64,000 nucleotides of DNA from Metabacillus sp. KUDC1714 (GTDB lineage: Bacteria; Bacillota; Bacilli; Bacillales; Bacillaceae). The notes beneath the pieces are model-generated. The model was not told the origin of the DNA and did not search any database. It saw only the letters and a program-made list of their open reading frames with translations. Of the stretch, positions 18,418 through 26,432 are shown piece after piece (position 1 is the first letter of the stretch; each line of letters begins with the position of its first letter). The stretch spans positions 3,537,501-3,601,500 of the forward strand of contig NZ_CP055263.1 in assembly GCF_014217835.1 (NCBI RefSeq). The letters are read 5' to 3'. Position numbers and translations under genes: made by a program.

Positions 18418-19461
18418 ATGAAAGTAGGTTCAGCTCGAGCTGCAGCTGTTGAGTGGGTCATGCAGCAAGCAAGTCAGATGAATGAATTTCTTGGGGCTTA
18501 TTTCAGCGGATCGACGGTTGGATTGCCTGATGAGGAAGAGTTATCGGTGGGTTCTGATGTCGACGTAATCATTGTCACTGCACATTCGGAGCCTCCACCT
18601 AAGCTTGGGAAGTTTATCTATCGCGATGCACTGGTTGAGGCCACGTATTTGACTTGGAAACAGTTAGCTTCTGTAGAAGAGGTCCTAACATCCTATCACC
18701 TTGCAGGCAGCTTCCGAGTCGACACGATTATTTCCGATCATACCGGATGTCTGAGCAGACTACAAAAACAGGTGTCTCGTCATTTTGCTGAAGAGATGTG
18801 GGTACGACGAAGGTGTGAGAATGCCCGACAGAGGGTAGAAAACGGACTAAGGGCAATTGATATCTCAGCACCATTGCATGATCAGATAATGTCTTTGATC
18901 TTTCCGGGTGGTGTGACTACTCACGTCCTCCTCGTAGCCGCACTCAGAAATCCAACCGTTCGGCTTCGCTATCTTGCTGCTCGCGAGATGCTTATGGAAT
19001 ACGGTTATGACAGTCTTTACGAAGATCTGCTAAAATTACTTGGTTTTGCACATCTAACTCCCGAGCGCGTCGAACAGCATCTTGATGAGCTTGCACAAAC
19101 CTTTGACGATACTGCTAGTGTTGCGAAGACACCGTTCTTTTTCAGTACAGACATAACCGCGAAAGCAAGACCGATTGCAATTGATGGTTGCCGTGAACTC
19201 ATCCGTGCTGGTAACCATAGGGAAGCTGTCTTTTGGATCGTTGCAACCTTTGCACGCTGTCACAAGATCTTAGCGGCAGATGCTACACCTGAGCTACGCC
19301 GCGCACACTATCCAGCATTTGCAGCAATCGTCGCAGACCTTGGTATCACCTCGACTGCAGACATCATTCGTCGTGCTGAAGATGTTATGAAGTTTTTACC
19401 TAGGTTATGGGAGATAACCGAGAAAATTATATTGGCCAATCCCAATATTGTGGCCAAATAG
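18418..19461 (+). CDS. Nucleotidyltransferase-domain protein, likely horizontally acquired
   Basis: A 347-residue cytosolic protein. The N-terminal part has the polymerase-beta-type nucleotidyltransferase signature: AYFSGSTVG (glycine-serine motif) followed by SVGSDVDVIIV with the paired metal-binding aspartates. The rest is helical, like a substrate-binding domain of aminoglycoside nucleotidyltransferases or MNT-like proteins. ATG 18418 follows GAAGGGG; an in-frame ATG at 18400 is upstream of that site. The gene is visibly richer in G and C than its neighbours and uses codons such as CGC, GCC and CTC that they avoid, which suggests transfer. A resistance role is possible given the surrounding exporters, but the substrate is unknown. 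Confidence 0.65.
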   Translation: MKVGSARAAAVEWVMQQASQMNEFLGAYFSGSTVGLPDEEELSVGSDVDVIIVTAHSEPPPKLGKFIYRDALVEATYLTWKQLASVEEVLTSYHLAGSFRVDTIISDHTGCLSRLQKQVSRHFAEEMWVRRRCENARQRVENGLRAIDISAPLHDQIMSLIFPGGVTTHVLLVAALRNPTVRLRYLAAREMLMEYGYDSLYEDLLKLLGFAHLTPERVEQHLDELAQTFDDTASVAKTPFFFSTDITAKARPIAIDGCRELIRAGNHREAVFWIVATFARCHKILAADATPELRRAHYPAFAAIVADLGITSTADIIRRAEDVMKFLPRLWEITEKIILANPNIVAK

Positions 19462-19530
19462 TATAGAGCTTGTTCATTAGATGAGTTTGATGAATTTGTG
19501 AGAGCATAAGAGGAAATTCATTGAATATAA

Positions 19531-19675
19531 AAGAAGGAAAAGTCAATAAATCAAGGGAAAAATCTCGAAGAATTACAAAATATAACTGGAATCGATAAAC
19601 CTCAGCATATAAATAAGCGCTTTACATTAGTTTCAGAGTCTGAGAAATACGGTAGTTATAATTGGGTAGGGTAAC
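19531..19675 (+). pseudogene. Possible small ORF fragment of unknown origin
   Basis: From 19531 one frame is open for 47 codons to the TAA at 19673, without a good start codon, containing NLEELQNITGIDKPQHINKR and FTLVSESEKYGSYNWVG. Its composition looks protein-like and it ends abruptly after YNWVG, so it may be a remnant of a longer gene. I cannot name the family. The stop codon lies inside an inverted repeat (19661-19684). Confidence 0.3.
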
Positions 19676-19684
19676 CTGCCCAAT
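19661..19684. repeat. Inverted repeat ATTGGGTAGG / CCTGCCCAAT
   Basis: A 10-base stem with one mismatch and a GTAA loop, in the 417-base gap between the nucleotidyltransferase and the next tetR gene. No T run follows. The remainder of this gap holds no supported gene apart from the fragment noted at 19531-19675. Confidence 0.4.
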
Positions 19685-19878
19685 TATGTTTAAAGCATCG
19701 TAAACGTGGCGTTAATCCATGTAAGTTCAATCTGAGTGAGCCTAAGTTTCGTCAAACAAACATAAGAAGTAATACATAATTATCTAGAAGCCACAACTTA
19801 CTTTCTAATAGCATATTAATTCTTGAGGTTCATTTCATCGCAAAGTAGTAGTATGATAATAGATATTGAGGTGAACAT

Positions 19879-20454
19879 ATGGCACGCGAGCGGAAATTTT
19901 CGACAGAGGATTTATTCAAAGCTACAAAAGAACTACTTCTTGATATTGGCTATGAAGGTTTTACATTTAGTCTCCTTGCTGATCGTTTACATGTAGCTCG
20001 AGGGACTTTGTATAAATACTATGAGAATAAAGATGAATTAATAACAGATTTTATGATTTATGAAATGCAACAATTTTTATTAGAACTAGAACAAATTAAG
20101 GATGTTAAAGGTTTTGAAGCACAATTTGACTTCCTGTTAAATCTCATATTTAGTCATAGTGAAGTTCAGCACCTAATAGGGATTGCTCAACAAATTCCAA
20201 AAGAATCAAATGAAAAGGTAAGAGCAAATATCAATCATTTAGAAAAACATCATCTGGATATGTATCACCATTTACAAGCATTTGTTGAACTCGGAAGAAA
20301 AGAAAACGTCTTAAAACAAGCAATACCAGACGGATTGGTATTAGGTTTTATATTTCAAACGATCGCCATTCCGAACCATTTCGGAGTGCCATACAATGAA
20401 TGGGTGGAATCGATTAAGCATATTATTAGTCATGGAATGTTCACACCTAGATAA
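19879..20454 (+). CDS. TetR family transcriptional regulator
   Basis: A 191-residue repressor. The helix-turn-helix region (about residues 9-55) reads LFKATKELLLDIGYEGFTF, LLADRLHVARGTLYKYYENK and DELITDF. The C-terminal domain is helical, with no recognisable ligand signature. The ATG follows TTGAGGTG. It precedes an MMPL exporter gene; between them lie two copies of a TGACA-type dyad (20489-20503 and 20522-20536), likely its operators. This arrangement suggests that it represses the exporter. Confidence 0.87.
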   Translation: MARERKFSTEDLFKATKELLLDIGYEGFTFSLLADRLHVARGTLYKYYENKDELITDFMIYEMQQFLLELEQIKDVKGFEAQFDFLLNLIFSHSEVQHLIGIAQQIPKESNEKVRANINHLEKHHLDMYHHLQAFVELGRKENVLKQAIPDGLVLGFIFQTIAIPNHFGVPYNEWVESIKHIISHGMFTPR

Positions 20455-20488
20455 TTGACACTTGCATCATTCTTAATGATAATTAAAG

Positions 20489-20536
20489 GTGACAGTAGTG
20501 TCATTTTATTTTTAACTAAAGTGACACTACTGTCAC
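20489..20536. promoter_or_regulatory. Twin TetR-type operators forming a large inverted repeat
   Basis: GTGACAGTAGTGTCA (20489-20503) and TGACACTACTGTCAC (20522-20536) are exact reverse complements. Each is itself a near-palindrome (TGACA-gtag-TGTCA). The pair is followed by TTTT. It can act as two operators for the TetR at 19879, as a terminator of that gene, or both. Confidence 0.65.
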
Positions 20537-20599
20537 TTTTAAGTTGTATGTATACCAAAACGGCGAGCATTTAAGTACTTAAAAAAGGAGGAAAGAAAG

Positions 20600-22708
20600 A
20601 TGAAAAAAGTAATTAATTATATAACCGATTTTGTTTCAACAAGAAAGGGGATGTGGCTAACACTAGGTGCTTGGTTAGTAATAACTTTGTTATTAGCAGG
20701 ACTTGCACCGAGTGCTAAGGATTATGAAGTGTCAGGCATCAATTCACTACCTGATGATGCAAAATCTGTAATTGCACAAAATAAAGTTGATCACTATTTT
20801 AAGGATAATGATGGGCTTCCAGCGTTGTTAGTGTTCCAAAACAAAGAAAACAAGATCGAAATAACCGAGTTGACAGAATTATTAGCAAAAGTGGAAGAGG
20901 AAGATATTGAAGGTGTAAAAGAAATTATTCCTTTAAGTGAGTTACCGCCACAGGCTGCTGCTGGGTTCTTTTCAGAGGATGGAACCACAGCTGTCATACC
21001 ATTAACGTTTGAATCATCACTCGACACAACGGAAATGAAAGAAGCTCAAGAAAAAATTCAAGAAATATCTGAAGCATCGACAGATTTAACATTGTATATT
21101 ACTGGACCAGCAGGGATCGCTGTTAATACCTTAGATCTCTTTTCTAGAGCAGACGTAGTTCTGATTTTATCAACAGTAGGAATTATTTTAGTTTTATTAA
21201 TCGTTATTTATCGCTCACCATTATTAGCATTAATACCATTAATAGCTGCAGCTATTGTATATGAGGTAGTAAACCAAACTCTTGGATTAATGGGTAAGGC
21301 TGGATTGGTTATGGATAAACAAACCTTGTCAATTATGAGTATTTTGTTATTTGCTGCCGTCATTGATTATTCATTGTTTGTTTTCTCACGTTTTCGTGAG
21401 GAGTTAAAAGATCATGAAAATAAATATTTGGCAATGAAATCGGCAATGAGAGAAACCGGAATACCAGTTTTCTATTCGGGTGGAACAGTTTTAGCTGCAA
21501 TGCTCGTATTATTCTTTGCTGAATTTGGTGATTATCGAAATTTTGCTCCAACGTTTGGAACGACAATGGTTGTTATTATGTTAGCATCGATAACATTGGT
21601 ACCTGCCCTATTTACTCTTTTCGGCAGAAAATCATTTTGGCCTAAAGTACCAAAAGTAGGGGCTGAAAAGGTTGCAAAAAGTTCATTTTGGGGTAAAATT
21701 GGTCAAATTGTTGTAAAAAAACCAATTGGATCGGCAATAGTTGTTGGTTTCATTCTTTTAGTATCTGCAAGTAATATGTTTCAATTGAACTATCAGTTTG
21801 ATACATTGAAGTCATTTCCAGAAGATATGCCTTCTCGCCAAGGCTTTGAAATTTTAGAAGACAAGTTTGAAAAAGGTGATTTAGCACCGACAACTGTTTT
21901 GCTTGAATCACAAAAAGCGGTCTCTGCTGAAGAACAAAAGGAATTGTTAAATCAGCTATCTGCTCAATCACTTGTTAGTAATGTTCGAATAGATGATAGC
22001 ACTGACGATAAAAAAGTCATTAAATATAGTCTAACTTTTGAAGAAAATCCTTATTCAACTAAAACGATGGATGCATTAGTGACCATGATTGATGAATCTG
22101 AACATCTGTTAACAGAGAGTCATCTTGAAGGGAAGCTATATTTCGCTGGAGAAACAGCTACACAAGTAGATGATCGATCAGTAAATAATCGAGATCTTGT
22201 AGTCATCGTCTTACTAGAGACCATTTTAATCTTTATCATGTTAATTTTTCTAACGAAATCAATTAAAATGCCATTATATATGATGGGAACCATATTACTA
22301 TCCTTTTTGGCTGCACTTGGGTTAGGAATGTTCTTAACTAGTTTGTTCTTTGATATTGATTCGATCAGTAACAGAGTACCGCTTTATTCATTCGTTTTCT
22401 TAGTAGCACTTGGAATTGATTATAATATTATTTTAATTTCAAGATTTATGGAAGAAAGAAGAAAGCATTCTGTGCAGAAATCAGTAGAAATAGCTGTTTC
22501 ATCAACAGGTGGTGTCATTTCATCTGCTGGAATTCTTCTTGCATCAACATTTGCTGTCTTGATGACACAACCGATTGAAATTTTATTCGTATTTGGCTTT
22601 ATTGTTGCAGTTGGGATTTTATTAGATACGTTTTTAATAAGAGGGGTTTTATTACCAAGCTTGCTTGTATTATTTGAAAAAGATAAAGAAGTGAGTAAAA
22701 ACGTGTAA
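20600..22708 (+). CDS. MMPL/RND family exporter
   Basis: A 702-residue membrane protein with two MMPL halves and about 12 transmembrane helices. One helix is near residue 15-35; a large extracellular loop follows (about 36-185), then clusters of five to six helices with FAAVIDYSLFVFSRFREEL, repeated in the second half as LVALGIDYNIILISRFMEER. These GxDYxLF-type motifs carry the proton-relay Asp-Tyr pairs of MmpL/YdfJ-like transporters. The ATG follows AAAAAGGAGG. Members export lipids, peptides or drugs; the substrate here is unknown. Probably regulated by the upstream TetR. Confidence 0.88.
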   Translation: MKKVINYITDFVSTRKGMWLTLGAWLVITLLLAGLAPSAKDYEVSGINSLPDDAKSVIAQNKVDHYFKDNDGLPALLVFQNKENKIEITELTELLAKVEEEDIEGVKEIIPLSELPPQAAAGFFSEDGTTAVIPLTFESSLDTTEMKEAQEKIQEISEASTDLTLYITGPAGIAVNTLDLFSRADVVLILSTVGIILVLLIVIYRSPLLALIPLIAAAIVYEVVNQTLGLMGKAGLVMDKQTLSIMSILLFAAVIDYSLFVFSRFREELKDHENKYLAMKSAMRETGIPVFYSGGTVLAAMLVLFFAEFGDYRNFAPTFGTTMVVIMLASITLVPALFTLFGRKSFWPKVPKVGAEKVAKSSFWGKIGQIVVKKPIGSAIVVGFILLVSASNMFQLNYQFDTLKSFPEDMPSRQGFEILEDKFEKGDLAPTTVLLESQKAVSAEEQKELLNQLSAQSLVSNVRIDDSTDDKKVIKYSLTFEENPYSTKTMDALVTMIDESEHLLTESHLEGKLYFAGETATQVDDRSVNNRDLVVIVLLETILIFIMLIFLTKSIKMPLYMMGTILLSFLAALGLGMFLTSLFFDIDSISNRVPLYSFVFLVALGIDYNIILISRFMEERRKHSVQKSVEIAVSSTGGVISSAGILLASTFAVLMTQPIEILFVFGFIVAVGILLDTFLIRGVLLPSLLVLFEKDKEVSKNV

Positions 22709-22737
22709 GGTTTTAATACAAATAAACTTATGGTTCT

Positions 22738-22776
22738 AAAGGGTAGTATTATATTAAATAATACTGCCCTTTTTTA
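22738..22776 (+). terminator. Rho-independent terminator of the MMPL gene
   Basis: AAAGGGTAGTATTAT pairs with ATAATACTGCCCTTT (one mismatch) around ATTAA, followed by T residues, 30 bases after the stop. Confidence 0.85.
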
Positions 22777-22920
22777 CAAGCTTGTAGCAGTAAACCAAAA
22801 GGTACCATAAGTTCACGGTAAAGGTCGAAAAGTCTCTGAAGATTTCCTAACAAACCAACTATACATTCAACGAATTGCAAAGTATGATAAGGATAAAACC
22901 GTGTAGGAGATAGTGTGTGT

Positions 22921-24168
22921 ATGAACGAATTATTAGAAAGAATTTTCTCTTTATCTGATATAAATGAAATCATTGATCATATTAGTAATAGCTTAAAAAA
23001 GCCAGTCATACTAGAAAGTGATCATTTTTTCCTATTAGCATACAATTCCTATTATGTAGATCACTTTGATTTAGCGAATCAGCAAACGATTTTTTCAAAA
23101 AAATGCCCGCTAAATATTTTTGAAAAATTTGTTGAGACAGGAGTAATAGATCAGCTTAAAACAATTCCAACACCTTTTCGAATTAAGGAAATGACAGAAA
23201 TTGGTTTAAACCAACGTGTTGTTGTAAGTGCTAAATTTAAAGAAACGATCATGGGGTATATTTGGGTACAAGAAATTGATGAGAATTTAACTGACGAAGA
23301 AATGGAGTTTTTATATGACGTTTCTTTTCATGTTGGGAAAATCATACATAAAAGGAATAAAATCAAGCAGCAAAAAGAAGAAGCGATTGAACATTTATTT
23401 AGAAAAGCGATTAATAATGGATATAAAAGCGAGAAAGAGCTTAGATGGGAAGCAGCACAGCTAGACATCATCTTACCTTCTATATTCAGTATCATGGTTG
23501 TTAATGCGATAAATGCAGAAGAAGAGCTTGTTGAAGAATTAAAAGAAACGATTAGATCCTACCTAAATTTAAAGGACAATACGAGTCATGTTGTAATTTA
23601 TCAGTCTAGTATCGTGATTATCGTCGGCTGCTATTCACTTAAATATTCTCCAATCGAAGCAGGGCTCCAAATCGTTGAAAATTTATTAACGAATTTTGAT
23701 GAGAAACGCTATTCAAATATTTATATTGGAATTGGTAATGAATATCAGCAGTTAGGCTCGCTTTATTCTAGCTATGAGGAAGCACTTGAAGTTGTTGATA
23801 TTGCAGAAAAGCTAGGAACACAGGAAAATGTGCCATACGAATATGACAAATTAGGGATATTCCGTTATCTTGATGTGATCAACTATAAAAACAAGAAATG
23901 TAATTATTTAAATAAGAATTTACAATTGTTAAAAGCAAAAGATAGGGAAAGCCAAACAGAATTACTAAAAACACTTGAATACTTTTTGGTTAATAACTGT
24001 AAACTTAAACCTACTGCAGAACAAATGTTTATCCATCCTAATACATTGAACTATCGAATAAGACAGATAACGGAGCTCACAACGATTGATTTTTCAGACT
24101 TTAATCAAAAATGCCAGCTTTATCTTGATCTAATGCTAATGAAAGGGATTAAGCATCTTGAGAATTAA
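22921..24168 (+). CDS. PucR-family transcriptional activator, PutR-like
   Basis: A 415-residue regulator. The N-terminal about 150 residues form a sensory region; the centre has a GGDEF-like PucR fold (IYIGIGNEYQQLGSLYSSYE), and the C-terminus has the PucR helix-turn-helix: FLVNNCKLKPTAEQMFIHPN then TLNYRIRQI. Length and style match Bacillus PutR, the proline-responsive activator of putBCP. ATG 22921 follows TAGGAGA; GTG 22915 is too close to it. The put genes are 11 kb upstream, so control of them is inference; another amino acid or purine pathway is possible. It overlaps the rluF-like gene by 11 bases. Confidence 0.75.
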   Translation: MNELLERIFSLSDINEIIDHISNSLKKPVILESDHFFLLAYNSYYVDHFDLANQQTIFSKKCPLNIFEKFVETGVIDQLKTIPTPFRIKEMTEIGLNQRVVVSAKFKETIMGYIWVQEIDENLTDEEMEFLYDVSFHVGKIIHKRNKIKQQKEEAIEHLFRKAINNGYKSEKELRWEAAQLDIILPSIFSIMVVNAINAEEELVEELKETIRSYLNLKDNTSHVVIYQSSIVIIVGCYSLKYSPIEAGLQIVENLLTNFDEKRYSNIYIGIGNEYQQLGSLYSSYEEALEVVDIAEKLGTQENVPYEYDKLGIFRYLDVINYKNKKCNYLNKNLQLLKAKDRESQTELLKTLEYFLVNNCKLKPTAEQMFIHPNTLNYRIRQITELTTIDFSDFNQKCQLYLDLMLMKGIKHLEN

Positions 24169-24847
24169 TAAATACATCAGTGAGACAGGTTTTTGTTCAA
24201 GGAGAGAAACAGATCGATTGATTGAGTCACAACGAATTATGATAAATGGTGTGATTTGTGTAGCAGGTGCTACAGTTGAGGAAGGGGATCTTGTGTTAAT
24301 CGATGGGAAACCATTGGGTAGCAATGGGGAACTAGTTTATCTTGTATTAAATAAACCGGCGGGAATCACTTGTACTGCCGCAAAGCATATTGAAGGAAAT
24401 ATTATCGATTTTATCAATTATCCAGAACGTATTTTTCCGATTGGTCGTTTAGACAAAGCTTCAGAAGGTCTGATTCTTTTAACAAACGACGGAGATATTG
24501 TAAATAAAATAATGAGATCAGAAAATAATCATGAGAAAGAATATGTTGTCACAGTGGACAAGCCTTTTAGTAACTCGTTTATTGATGGGATGGCAAACGG
24601 GGTTGAAATTCTTGGTGTAAAAACAAAGCCTTGTAAAGTAACTAGAATAAGCGACAACATCTTTAGGATCACTTTGACGCAAGGCCTTAATCGGCAAATT
24701 CGGAGAATGTCTAAGGTTTTCGGATATAAAGTCATCAAACTTGAGCGGATTCGAATTATGAATATAGCACTGGATAATTTGCCGAGAGGGAAATGGAGAG
24801 AGCTTACTCAAGAAGAACTTTTTCAATTAAAAGGAAAGTTACAGTAA
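24158..24847 (+). CDS. RluF-like 23S rRNA pseudouridine synthase
   Basis: A 229-residue RsuA/RluB/E/F-family enzyme that isomerises a uridine in rRNA. The N-terminal S4 RNA-binding domain reads MRINKYISETGFCSRRETDR. The catalytic domain has YLVLNKPAGI, then FPIGRLDKASEGLILLTNDG with catalytic Asp99, and the family motif QGLNRQIRRM near the C-terminus. The length and GRLDKASEG motif fit the RluF subgroup, though RluB/RsuA cannot be excluded. TTG 24158 is used, overlapping the upstream regulator gene by 11 bases, so translation is probably coupled. Confidence 0.88.
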   Translation: MRINKYISETGFCSRRETDRLIESQRIMINGVICVAGATVEEGDLVLIDGKPLGSNGELVYLVLNKPAGITCTAAKHIEGNIIDFINYPERIFPIGRLDKASEGLILLTNDGDIVNKIMRSENNHEKEYVVTVDKPFSNSFIDGMANGVEILGVKTKPCKVTRISDNIFRITLTQGLNRQIRRMSKVFGYKVIKLERIRIMNIALDNLPRGKWRELTQEELFQLKGKLQ

Positions 24848-24881
24848 CACTGTTTTCAAAAATTAGGTAATTATTAAAACT

Positions 24882-25140
24882 ATGGGTAACACTTTGACAT
24901 CCAGCTCCAGCGCTAAAGCAGAAGTGAACTTCACACTCCTTATACGCTAAGTCAACATCGAACGCTCGTGCACCTCGTGTTTCCTTTGCCCCACCTTAAC
25001 GGGCAGTAAATGATAATAACTGCCCGTAAAGGTCCGATAAGTCTCGCTATCCATCAGATAACCCACTGATGGAAGTCTCGCTTTATCTCATACGGAGTGC
25101 TCTTGTTTCTCGTCGTTAAACGGGCGCTTACGCTTTTGTT
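24882..25140. repeat. Dispersed repeat A, copy 2, interrupted by repeat B
   Basis: Left part (24882-24980) aligns with 7332-7430: AACACTTTGA, ATCCAGCTCCAGCGC, GTGAACTTCACAC, TACGCTAAGTCAACATCGA. The usual right end GCGCTTACGCTTTTGTT appears only at 25124-25140. In between lies repeat B (24999-25095), as if repeat B had inserted into repeat A. The element abuts the reverse-strand gene at 25139. Confidence 0.65.
24999..25095. repeat. Dispersed repeat B, copy 2 (reverse orientation)
   Basis: Read on the reverse strand it gives GAGACTTCCATCAGTGGG, a hairpin closing with CTGATGGATAGCGAGAC, TTATCGGACC, ACGGGCAGTTA and TACTGCCCGTTAAGG, the same block order as 10246-10388. Confidence 0.7.
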
Positions 25141-25519
25141 AATATTTACTTTTATTTCGTACCATAGGTGTATCAGAGTGTTTTTTCATTTCTTCACAAG
25201 ATTTTAATAGCTTATTTGTTACATGGTCTAAATTACTTAAAACATAACAATATTCAAGATCAGAGAGGTCATCTTTTGTTAATCGTGTTAAGTGCAAGAT
25301 GGCTCTAAAAAGGAGATTTAGGTCAGAGCTGTGAATTTCAATTGTATCTCTAGTATATAGAAAGGTCTCTTGAGCAACAGAAACAGTCTGCAATAATCTT
25401 TCTTTCGCCGATTCATTTTCGAACATTTCGATCTGTAATAAGGGATCCTTCGTAATATTAGCAATCCTCATTCGTTTTTCCATGAATTCTATATCATTAT
25501 TGTTGGTATTATTTAACAT
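25139..25519 (-). CDS. Hypothetical helical protein
   Basis: A 126-residue, highly charged protein with no membrane segment or signal peptide. Residues 10-110 look almost wholly helical (for example AKERLLQTVSVAQETFLYTR and LHLTRLTKDDLSDLEYC). The ATG at 25519 follows TAGGGAG. No catalytic pattern and no family I recognise. It stands alone between repeats and the spore-coat-like gene cluster. Confidence 0.6.
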   Translation of the reverse strand: MLNNTNNNDIEFMEKRMRIANITKDPLLQIEMFENESAKERLLQTVSVAQETFLYTRDTIEIHSSDLNLLFRAILHLTRLTKDDLSDLEYCYVLSNLDHVTNKLLKSCEEMKKHSDTPMVRNKSKY

Positions 25520-25741
25520 GCATATAGCTCCCTAAAGTTTTTACCTTTAATATGTACAAAATAATAGATAATTATTCAATTTGGATATTCGATACTTTCG
25601 TATGACGTTAATCAAGAATTAGACCACTGCTCTAAACATCTAGCAGAGATCTAATTTTTTAGAAATTAAGGCCTTGTCCATCCTTCTTCCACACTAAATA
25701 CCCCAATTTGACATGTGCCGGGGTATTAATGATGTTTTAGT

Positions 25742-26416
25742 CTAACCCTTGTTAGGTAGGTGGACTGATTTCACATGTCGAGCATTTACATAAGTTACTT
25801 CTTCCCTAGCAGTCACCAATTCTAACATATTGTTTTGAAAGCTGCGGAGCTGACCAATTTTCCGAACATTTTCACCTAAGTCGAAAATAACAATGTTACC
25901 AAACATTTTTTTAATTTGGGCATCAAGGGACCGTGCTAGGGAGAGAGTTGAAGGGTAGCTAGTAAATGTAGATCTTTCTAATGCATAAGGGACTTGGTTG
26001 CTGTTATATGGAATTAGCCATTTTAAATGCTGCAATGAAATGTACATCGTATGAAAAACGGGTGAATAGAAAACAAAATAATCATTCATGATATTCGTGA
26101 CATACCCGTGAATTGCTTGATTATTCGCGACGACAATTTCAGAAAACATGCCTTTAGAATTATTTAATATTTTTCTTACGGATAATGTATCTGATTCAGT
26201 TTCTAATGGTAATTCTTCTGGAAACTCGATTGATTCATAATTTTCTTCATCTAAATATAAGAGGTGGATGTGAGCGATAGGAATATAGATAAAGTCTTTT
26301 CCATTGAATAGAACAATCAGATCTGTACCAGTATCTACTAGTAATCCTCTTGTATGGATTTGTCCTGGAATTTCCACGCAGATGTTTTTGCCAATGTATA
26401 CCTTGAAATTGTTCAT
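25742..26416 (-). CDS. CotB-like triple-repeat protein (putative spore coat component)
   Basis: A 224-residue soluble protein made of three degenerate copies of the beta-barrel unit seen in spore coat protein CotB. Unit 1 is about residues 3-52 (GKNICVEIPGQIHTRGLLVD ... YIPIAHIHLLYLD), unit 2 about 85-140 (YFVFYSPVFHTMYISLQHLK) and unit 3 about 170-222 (NMLELVTAREEVTYVNARHV). Each has a [GN]xxVxV start, a G-x-L turn and a YxxxxHIK-like end. ATG 26416 follows AAAGGAGGAGG; the open frame extends further upstream into the transporter gene. A coat or spore-surface role is inferred from this likeness and from cotB 1.6 kb upstream. Likely co-transcribed with the transporter. Confidence 0.6.
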   Translation of the reverse strand: MNNFKVYIGKNICVEIPGQIHTRGLLVDTGTDLIVLFNGKDFIYIPIAHIHLLYLDEENYESIEFPEELPLETESDTLSVRKILNNSKGMFSEIVVANNQAIHGYVTNIMNDYFVFYSPVFHTMYISLQHLKWLIPYNSNQVPYALERSTFTSYPSTLSLARSLDAQIKKMFGNIVIFDLGENVRKIGQLRSFQNNMLELVTAREEVTYVNARHVKSVHLPNKG

Positions 26417-26432
26417 ATAGCCTCCTCCTTTT

